A DNA stretch of 64,000 nucleotides from Pseudomonas sp. 10S4. Its GTDB lineage: Bacteria; Pseudomonadota; Gammaproteobacteria; Pseudomonadales; Pseudomonadaceae. Position numbers and translations under genes: made by a program. The notes below the pieces were generated by a model, which was not told the DNA's origin, did no database searches, and was given only the letters and a program-made list of their open reading frames with translations. Positions 57,962 to 64,000 of this stretch are shown here, in pieces; the stretch's first letter is position 1; every line of letters begins with the position of its first letter. The stretch is from contig NZ_CP133774.1 in assembly GCF_034344865.1 (NCBI RefSeq), positions 6,758,001 to 6,822,000 on the forward strand. Direction: 5' to 3'.

Positions 57962-57984
57962 ACGAGGACAATGAAAAAAATTTA
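57962..57984 (-). promoter_or_regulatory. PvdS (iron-starvation) box of pvdA
   Basis: On the minus strand, TAAAT (57984-57980), 15 bases, then CGT (57964-57962), about 98 bases before the pvdA ATG. The pattern for PvdS is TAAAT-N16-CGT. The spacer includes a T run (seven T on this strand); one missing T would restore N16, in line with the homopolymer losses elsewhere in this window. Confidence 0.7.
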
Positions 57985-57995
57985 ATCGGATGGGA

Positions 57996-58478
57996 TCAAT
58001 GGGCGTCCCACTGCTTGATTCGCACCCGGCAGTGTTTCATGGCATTGACGATGTGCTTCTCCACCAGCGCCCGGGAAATGCCCAGGTTTTCGGCGATTTC
58101 AGGATGCGACAGACCATCGATCTTGCGCAGCAGGAAGCTCTCGCGGCACAACCGTGGCAGTTCGGCCAAGGCACGCTGGAGCATTTCCAGGCGCTGGCCG
58201 TGGTCGAGGCAATTGTGTGGCGAGGGGATGAAGTAGCGTTCTTCGGTATCGAGCACTTCCAGGGATTCGACCTGACGCAGGGCATTGCGCCGATGGTCGT
58301 CGATCACCAGATTGAGTGCAGTGCGATAGAGAAACGCCCGGGGCTGCTCGATCGGCGTGTCGCTGGAACGCTCCAGTACCCGCACATAGGCGTCATGCAC
58401 CACATCTTCGGCCACCTGACGGTTGCCCAGCTTGGCGTTCAGGAAACACACCAGCTCGCGATAGTAGTTTTCCAACAT
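57996..58478 (-). CDS. fpvI: Pyoverdine-receptor ECF sigma factor FpvI
   Basis: A 160-residue ECF sigma factor that directs transcription of the ferripyoverdine receptor gene. Start MLENYYRELVCFLNAKLGNR; region 2 AEDVVHDAYVRVLERSSDTP; region 4 ESFLLRKIDGLSHPEIAENL and LGISRALVEKHIVNAMKH. The match to FpvI is close throughout. It precedes pvdA on the same strand. A Fur-like site lies about 100 bases upstream. The FpvR anti-sigma gene found beside fpvI in P. aeruginosa is not in the 319-base gap to pvdR. Intact. Confidence 0.93.
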   Translation of the reverse strand: MLENYYRELVCFLNAKLGNRQVAEDVVHDAYVRVLERSSDTPIEQPRAFLYRTALNLVIDDHRRNALRQVESLEVLDTEERYFIPSPHNCLDHGQRLEMLQRALAELPRLCRESFLLRKIDGLSHPEIAENLGISRALVEKHIVNAMKHCRVRIKQWDAH

Positions 58479-58576
58479 GACTCCCGACCGCAGGGAGTGC
58501 GGCTTCTGTCCTTGAGCCAGATCCGCGACCGCCGAATGGGCAATGGCACGATGATGGCGATTTGAGCCGCGTAATT

Positions 58577-58595
58577 TATAGTAATTCTCATATAG
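58577..58595 (-). promoter_or_regulatory. Candidate Fur box upstream of fpvI
   Basis: TATAGTAATTCTCATATAG (minus strand: CTATATGAGAATTACTATA) matches the Fur consensus at about 11 of 19 positions and contains the typical GAGAATTA core. It lies 99 bases before the fpvI ATG; Fur control of fpvI is established in P. aeruginosa. Confidence 0.6.
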
Positions 58596-58666
58596 ATTTA
58601 AAGTACTGATTCGGTTTGCCCGACAAATAGTGCGGCGCTATACCTGTAACTCTGTGTGTCCGCGCT

Positions 58667-58690
58667 TAAATTCCGCCCTTATCTCCTCGT
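58667..58690 (+). promoter_or_regulatory. Perfect PvdS box of pvdRT-opmQ
   Basis: TAAAT (58667-58671), exactly 16 bases, then CGT (58688-58690), 108 bases before the pvdR ATG. This is a full match to the iron-starvation promoter pattern and explains co-control of export and synthesis genes. Confidence 0.8.
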
Positions 58691-58797
58691 TTACAGGACA
58701 GCTCCCCGTGTCTGTCGCTCTGCGACAGCGTTCGGCTGTCGCCCAGATGGGCGCGCCGCCTGAACGACGGGCCGATTTCCTTTGGCCGGAACCCTGC

Positions 58798-59970
58798 ATG
58801 AAACGTCCCCGACACACCCGACGCGCCCTGCTTGTAGCCCTGTGTCTGATCCCCGTTATCGCCGTCGCCGCCTGGCAAATCATCCCGCCCGGCCGCGATC
58901 AGCTCGCTACGGTTCAAGTCAGTCGCGGCGACATTGAAAGCAGCGTCACCGCCCTGGGCACCCTGCAACCGCGGCGTTACGTCGACGTCGGCGCCCAAGC
59001 GTCGGGGCAGATCCACAAGATTCATGTGGAGGTTGGCGACGTGGTCAAGGAAGGCGATCTGCTGGTGGAGATCGACCCGTCGACCCAGCAAGCCAAACTC
59101 GACGCCGGGCGTTTTTCCATCGACAACCTCAAGGCCCAGCTCCAGGAGCAACGAGCGCAGCACGAACTGGCCCGGCAGAAATTCCAGCGCCAACAACATC
59201 TGGCTGCCGGCGGCGCCACCCGCGACGAAGACGTGCAAACCGCTCAAGCCGAACTGCGCGCCACCCAAGCTCGCGTTGATATGTTCCAGGCGCAGATCCG
59301 CCAAGCCCAAGCCAGCCTGCGCAGTGATCAGGCAGAACTCGGCTACACGCGAATTTATGCACCAATGAACGGAACGGTCGTAGCCCTCGACGCCCGGGAA
59401 GGCCAAACGCTCAACGCTCAGCAGCAGACACCGTTGATTTTGCGCATTGCCAAACTGTCGCCGATGACGGTTTGGGCCGAGGTCTCGGAAGCCGACATCG
59501 GCCACGTCAAACCCGGTATGAACGCCTGGTTCACCACCCTCAGTGGCGGCAACCGCCGCTGGAACAGCACGGTGCGGCAGATCCTGCCGATCCCGCCCAA
59601 ACCGCTGGACCAGACCAGCCAGGGCGGCGGCAGCCCCGCCAGTTCGAGTAAAAGCGGCACCGGTCGCGTGGTGCTCTACACCGTATTGCTCGACGTCGAC
59701 AACGCCGACAACGCCTTGATGGCGGAAATGACCACCCAGGTTTTCTTCGTCTCTAACCAGGCGAAAAACGTCCTCACCGCACCGATTGCCGCATTGCAGG
59801 GCGGCACGCAGCCCGACAGCCAGACTGCCCGGGTCGTCGCCAAAAACGGTGACATCCAGCAACGGACCGTGCGCACCGGCATCAGTGATCGCCTCAAAGT
59901 GCAGATCCTCGATGGCCTCGACGAAGGCGATCACCTGTTGATCGGACCGGCTGACGGGAGTGGCGGCTAA
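58798..59970 (+). CDS. pvdR: Pyoverdine efflux adaptor PvdR (MacA-like)
   Basis: A 390-residue periplasmic adaptor of the PvdRT-OpmQ ABC export system, which secretes or recycles pyoverdine. One N-terminal membrane segment (ALLVALCLIPVIAVAAWQII), lipoyl halves around YVDVGAQASGQIHKIHVEVG and GYTRIYAPMNGTVVALDARE, a long coiled coil, and GGGSPASSSKSGTGR as a variable loop. I chose the ATG at 58798 (MKRPRHTRRALLVALC), which gives the typical short cytoplasmic tail. One base separates its stop and the pvdT ATG. Intact. Confidence 0.93.
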   Translation: MKRPRHTRRALLVALCLIPVIAVAAWQIIPPGRDQLATVQVSRGDIESSVTALGTLQPRRYVDVGAQASGQIHKIHVEVGDVVKEGDLLVEIDPSTQQAKLDAGRFSIDNLKAQLQEQRAQHELARQKFQRQQHLAAGGATRDEDVQTAQAELRATQARVDMFQAQIRQAQASLRSDQAELGYTRIYAPMNGTVVALDAREGQTLNAQQQTPLILRIAKLSPMTVWAEVSEADIGHVKPGMNAWFTTLSGGNRRWNSTVRQILPIPPKPLDQTSQGGGSPASSSKSGTGRVVLYTVLLDVDNADNALMAEMTTQVFFVSNQAKNVLTAPIAALQGGTQPDSQTARVVAKNGDIQQRTVRTGISDRLKVQILDGLDEGDHLLIGPADGSGG

Positions 59971-61945
59971 ATGCTGACGCCTCTGATCGACCTGCAAGAT
60001 ATCCGCAAGGCCTATGGCGGTGGCGACGCTCCGGAAGTTCACGTGTTGCGCGGCATCGACCTGTCGATTCATGCCGGCGAGTTCGTCGCGATTGTCGGCG
60101 CTTCCGGTTCCGGCAAATCGACGCTGATGAACATTCTCGGCTGCCTCGACCGACCGACCTCGGGCGAATACCGCTTCGCCGGGGAAAACGTCGCCGGGCT
60201 CGACAGCGATGAACTGGCCTGGCTGCGCCGCGAGGCGTTTGGCTTTGTGTTCCAGGGTTATCACCTGATCCCGTCCGGCTCGGCCCAGGAAAACGTCGAG
60301 ATGCCGGCAATCTACGCCGGCATCCCGGCGGCCGAACGCCACGCCCGCGCCGCCGCCCTGCTCGACCGCCTCGGATTGGCCTCGCGAACCGGCAACCGTC
60401 CGCATCAGCTCTCCGGCGGCCAGCAGCAGCGGGTCGTCGATTGCTCGCGCCTTGATGAACGGCGGCCACATCATCTTCGCCGACGAACCCACCGGCAACC
60501 TCGACAGCCATAGCGGCGCCGAGGTCATGACCTTGCTCGACGAACTGGCGAGCCAGGGCCACGTGGTGATCCTCATTACCCACGACCGCGAAGTCGCGGC
60601 GCGGGCCAAGCGCATCATCGAAATCCGCGATGGCCTGATCATCAGCGACAGCGCCCACGACGACCCGACGGTGCAAACCTCGGCCAACCCCGGCGCGTTG
60701 CAAGCGGTGGATTTGCGCAAGCGCCTCAGCGAAGGCGCCGAGGCCACCGGGGCCTGGAAAGGCGAGCTGGTGGATGCGGTGCACGCGGCATGGCGGGTGA
60801 TGTGGATCAACCGTTTCCGCACCGCCCTGACGTTGCTCGGGATCATCATCGGCGTGGCATCGGTGGTGGTGATGTTGGCGGTCGGCGAAGGCAGCAAGCG
60901 CCAGGTCATGGCGCAAATGGGCGCTTTCGGCTCGAACATCATTTACCTCAGCGGCTCGGCGCCGAACCCGCGCACCCCGCCCGGAGTCGTCACCCTGGCG
61001 GACGTCGCCGCGCTGGCCAGCCTGCCGCAAGTGAAGCGGATCATGCCGGTCAACGGCGCCGAGGCCGGCGTGCGTTACGGCAACGTCGACCACATGAGTT
61101 ACGTCGGCGGCAATGACACCAATTTCCCGGCGATCTTCAACTGGCCGGTGGTTCAGGGCAGCTACTTCACCGAGGCCGATGAAAGAAACGCCGCGGCAGT
61201 TGCAGTGATCGGGCACAAGGTTCGGAGCAAATTGCTCAAGGACGTGCCCAACCCCATCGGCCAATACATCCTGATCGAAAACGTACCGTTCCAAGTGATC
61301 GGCGTGCTCGCCGAAAAAGGCGCCAGTTCCGGCGACTCCGACAGCGACAACCGGATCGCCATTCCGTATTCGGCGGCCAGTGTCCGGCTGTTCGGCACCC
61401 ACAACCCTGAATACGTGGCCATCGCCACGGCCGACGCGCGCAAGGTCAAGGAAGCGGAAATCGCCATCCGCGAGTTGATGCTGCGCCTGCACGACGGCAA
61501 GCAGGATTTCGAACTGACCAACAACGCGGCGATGATCCAGGCCGAAGCCCGGACCCAGAACACCCTGTCGCTGATGCTTGGCTCGATTGCCGCGATCTCG
61601 CTCCTCGTCGGCGGCATCGGCGTGATGAACATCATGCTCATGACCGTGCGCGAGCGGACCCGCGAGATCGGTATTCGCATGGCCACTGGCGCCCGTCAGC
61701 GCGACATCCTGCGCCAGTTCCTCACCGAAGCGGTGATGCTCTCGGTGGTCGGCGGTATTGCCGGGATTGGTCTGGCGCTGCTCGTCGGCGGCGTGCTGGT
61801 GCTCAGCGAAGTGGCCGTCGCGTTTTCCTTGATGGCGGTGCTCGGCGCTTTCGGCTGCGCCCTCGTTACCGGTGTTGTCTTCGGCTTCATGCCGGCCCGC
61901 AAAGCTGCCCGGCTCGACCCGGTCACGGCCCTTACCAGTGAATGA
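59971..61945 (+). CDS. pvdT: Pyoverdine ABC exporter PvdT (MacB-like), one frame break
   Basis: A fused ABC ATPase-permease of about 657 residues. The ATPase has Walker [17 protein letters not shown], signature LSGGQQQRV and Walker [13 protein letters not shown]; a MacB periplasmic core domain ([20 protein letters not shown]) and four membrane helices follow, ending in [20 protein letters not shown]. The break is one extra base at about 60436, right after the ABC signature: removing G gives [20 protein letters not shown]. The neighbours pvdR and opmQ complete the tripartite pump. Confidence 0.92.
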
Positions 61946-61952
61946 TCGATCT

Positions 61953-63347
61953 ATGAAGCCGCAATTGAGTCTGTTGACCCTCTGCCTGCTGCTCAGTGCG
62001 TGCGGCAGCCCTGCCCCGCGCCCGGACAGCGGCCTGACAACCCCCGCCACCTGGCAATCACTCCACAGCGAAAGCGCCGCGTACAGCAATGCGCAATGGT
62101 GGACCCGGTTTGGCAGCCCGCCACTGGATCGTTTGATCGAACAGGCGCGGGTCGGCAGTTTCGACCTCGCGGCCGCTGTCGCTCGCGTGCGTCAGGCCCA
62201 GGCCGGCACGGTGATTGCCGGCGGCTCGTTGCTGCCGGAGGTGACGGCCGGAGCGAACGCCAATCGTCAGAAACTGATACGCGGCAAGGGCTACAGTCAG
62301 CTCGATGCCGACAGCAGCAACAACGCGGTGGATTACTTCGACGCCAATCTCAGCGCCACCTATGAAATCGACTTCTGGGGCGGTAAACGCGCGTCCCGCG
62401 ACAGCGCGCAGTTCGGGCTGAAGGCCAGCGAGTTCGACCAAGCCACGGTGGAACTGACCTTGCTCAGCAGCGTGGCCAACAGCTACGCGCAAACCCTATC
62501 GCTGCGGGAACAAGGGCGAATTGCCGAACTCAACCTGGCCAATGCCCAGAGCGTTTTGAAACTGGTGCAAACGCGCTTCGATTCAGGTTCTGCCACTGCT
62601 CTGGAACTGGCCCAGCAGAAAAGCCTGGTCGCGGCGCAGCAACGGCAATTGCCGGCGGTGCAGCAACAAGCCCAGGACGCGCTGATCAGCCTCGCCGCCC
62701 TCCTCGGCCAGCCGATTCAGCAACTGACACCCATCGACGAATCCTTCGATCACTTGCAGTGGCCGGTCATCGGAACCGGCGTGCCCAGTGAGTTGCTGAC
62801 CCGCCGTCCGGACATTGCCCGCGCCGAAGCGCAACTGGCCGCCGCCCAGGCCGACGTCACTGTCGCCCGCGCCGCCATGCTGCCGGCTGTAACCCTGAGC
62901 GCCAGCCTCGGTTCGGGCGCCAACAGTGCCGGCGATATCATGCGCAGCCCGTTTTACAACCTCACAGCTGGCCTGCTGGCGCCGATCTTCAACAACGGCC
63001 GCCTCGGCGCCGAACGCGACAAAGCCACGGCGCGCCAGCAAGAACTGTTGGAGATCTATCGTGGGGCAATCATCAACGGCTTTGCCGACATCGAAAAAGC
63101 CCTGAACAACATTCGCGGGCTGGATGAACAGCGCAAGTGGCAAAGCGAAGAATTGAGCCAGGCGCAAACCGCGTTCAGCATTGCCCAAAGCCGTTATCAG
63201 GCGGGTGCCGAGGACTTGCTGACGGTGCTGGAGACCCAGCGCACGTTGTATGCGGCGCAGGATCTGAATGTGCAACTGAAACTGGCGCGGGTGCAGGCCA
63301 GTGTGGCGTTGTACAAAGCGTTGGGAGGTGGGTGGCAGGCGATGTGA
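61953..63347 (+). CDS. opmQ: Outer-membrane efflux channel OpmQ (pyoverdine export)
   Basis: A 464-residue TolC-like channel lipoprotein with lipobox LLLSACGSP in the signal peptide (MKPQLSLLTLCLLLSACGSP). Two OEP repeats are recognisable (QWWTRFGSPPLDRLIEQARV and LLTRRPDIARAEAQLAAAQA), with the C-terminal GAEDLLTVLETQRTLYAAQD. It follows pvdT by seven bases. An alternative GTG start lies just upstream, overlapping pvdT. Intact. Confidence 0.93.
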   Translation: MKPQLSLLTLCLLLSACGSPAPRPDSGLTTPATWQSLHSESAAYSNAQWWTRFGSPPLDRLIEQARVGSFDLAAAVARVRQAQAGTVIAGGSLLPEVTAGANANRQKLIRGKGYSQLDADSSNNAVDYFDANLSATYEIDFWGGKRASRDSAQFGLKASEFDQATVELTLLSSVANSYAQTLSLREQGRIAELNLANAQSVLKLVQTRFDSGSATALELAQQKSLVAAQQRQLPAVQQQAQDALISLAALLGQPIQQLTPIDESFDHLQWPVIGTGVPSELLTRRPDIARAEAQLAAAQADVTVARAAMLPAVTLSASLGSGANSAGDIMRSPFYNLTAGLLAPIFNNGRLGAERDKATARQQELLEIYRGAIINGFADIEKALNNIRGLDEQRKWQSEELSQAQTAFSIAQSRYQAGAEDLLTVLETQRTLYAAQDLNVQLKLARVQASVALYKALGGGWQAM

Positions 63348-63367
63348 TGCGCTGAATGTTCGGACGC

Positions 63368-63466
63368 CATCGCGAGCAAGCTCGCTCCCACAGTTGATCT
63401 CCGGTATTCACAAATTATGTGTTTGCCTTAGATCCAGTGTGGGAGCGGGCTTGCTCGCGAATGAAG
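63368..63466. repeat. REPIN: inverted pair of REP elements, GTGGGAGC family
   Basis: Arms CATCGCGAGCAAGCTCGCTC (63368) and TGTGGGAGCGGGCTTGCTCG (63438) face each other between the convergent opmQ and pvdP genes. Confidence 0.9.
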
Positions 63467-63478
63467 GGTAACGCGGTG

Positions 63479-64000
63479 TCAGGCCTGGTTTTCTTTGGCC
63501 TTCAAATTCCGCGCATACCACGGTCGTTTCGGCACGCGGCGGAACAGGTCGGCGAGTTTCTTTTCGTCGCTGCCGAAGGTAATGCGCAGCGCCAGTTTCA
63601 TGGTTTCCGGGTCCATTTCCACTGACTTGCCGACCTGCAATCCCGGCGTGGTGCTGCAACCGTGGGTCACCGGGCCGAGCCACGGGTCATCGACTTCAAC
63701 CCAGCGCCCCGGGGCAAACCAATGCACGCCGTTGACTTCCAACCGGCTGACTTCACCCGCATGAAAACGCTCGTGCGCACGGAACCAGTCTTCAATCCGA
63801 TCATCGATCCAGCCATGGAAATGCCAGAACACCGGATTCACGTGGGACGAAAACGGATCACCCAAGAAATCGTTTTCCGGGGCAAACCAGCGCGCCGCAA
63901 AGTCGTCCAGGTCGCGGGCGAGCGGCACTGGTTGACCGTTCGAAGGGTCGCGCGGCACTGACGCCCAGCGCATGTGCAACCAGTCGTGCAGCCCCAGCTC
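63479..64000 (-). CDS. pvdP: Pyoverdine tyrosinase PvdP, C-terminal part (5' end outside the window)
   Basis: The last 173 residues of a copper tyrosinase-like enzyme that forms the pyoverdine chromophore in the periplasm. The frame is open to the window edge (ELGLHDWLHMRWASVPRDPS). The CuB-type site is HVNPVFWHFHGWIDDRIEDW. Position next to opmQ, as in the P. aeruginosa pvd cluster, supports the call. The end KRPWYARNLKAKENQA is intact. Confidence 0.85.
   Translation of the reverse strand, partial: ELGLHDWLHMRWASVPRDPSNGQPVPLARDLDDFAARWFAPENDFLGDPFSSHVNPVFWHFHGWIDDRIEDWFRAHERFHAGEVSRLEVNGVHWFAPGRWVEVDDPWLGPVTHGCSTTPGLQVGKSVEMDPETMKLALRITFGSDEKKLADLFRRVPKRPWYARNLKAKENQA

Noticed and set aside
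58666..62089. Long minus-strand frames opposite pvdR and pvdT
   Set aside because: They are antisense to PvdR/PvdT with their Walker and lipoyl motifs; no domain can be recognised.

Overview
The window is a stretch of a Pseudomonas chromosome, most like the P. fluorescens group. The evidence is a pyoverdine block (pvdA, fpvI, pvdRT-opmQ, pvdP) with PvdS-type promoter boxes, dense GTGGGAGCGGGCTTGCTCGC-type REP/REPIN repeats, high GC with Pseudomonas-like proteins throughout, a VgrG-linked lipase effector, and a FecIRA system. I recognised no rRNA or tRNA gene, CRISPR array, phage or insertion sequence.

Layout. 1-4.3 kb: end of a chemoreceptor, then an operon of two PepSY proteins and a BqsRS/CarRS-like two-component system with a candidate BqsR box. 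4.3-11.3 kb: patatin-like lipase, queD, GNAT acetyltransferase, haloalkane-dehalogenase-like hydrolase, codBA, and a DapF-like protein whose two catalytic cysteines are serines. 11.5-17.3 kb: a type VI secretion cassette of VgrG, a two-HKD phospholipase D effector (Tle5 class), a Sel1-repeat immunity protein and a small membrane protein. 17.3-24 kb: AraC regulator, small protein, MFS transporter and fecIRA. 24-27 kb: thiolase, a truncated Rieske oxygenase remnant interrupted by a repeat, and a choline/betaine-type binding protein. 27-33 kb: a complete RND tripartite pump. 33-39.6 kb: a two-partner secretion adhesin (TpsA) with its TpsB transporter and a 28-codon ORF between them. 39.8-48.7 kb: EmrAB-type pump, AhpD-like protein, a stand-alone isonitrile (isocyanide) synthase behind an AT-rich leader, a cyclic-nucleotide-domain MscS channel, pirin, hotdog thioesterase and dkgB. 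48.7-56 kb: a BvgS-like hybrid kinase, its LuxR-type regulator with a perfect lux-box-like palindrome upstream, a pseudo-receiver protein, and an MgtA Mg2+ ATPase. 56.5-64 kb: the pyoverdine block.

Themes. Iron is the strongest: FecIRA, pyoverdine synthesis, sigma control and export, and possibly Fe(II) or Ca2+ sensing by the BqsRS-like system. The second theme is competition and surface interaction (T6SS lipase effector, TPS adhesin, isonitrile synthase, three export systems).

Data quality. Fifteen single-step frame breaks lie in fourteen otherwise intact genes. Ten are apparent one-base losses, nine of them in runs of four or more identical bases in the sequence as given. This looks like sequencing or assembly error rather than biology, so I annotate those genes across the break as single genes and give the break positions. 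The most interesting lead is the lone isonitrile synthase at 43340-44335, followed by the lux-box-like palindrome upstream of the BvgA-like regulator and the serine/serine DapF homologue.
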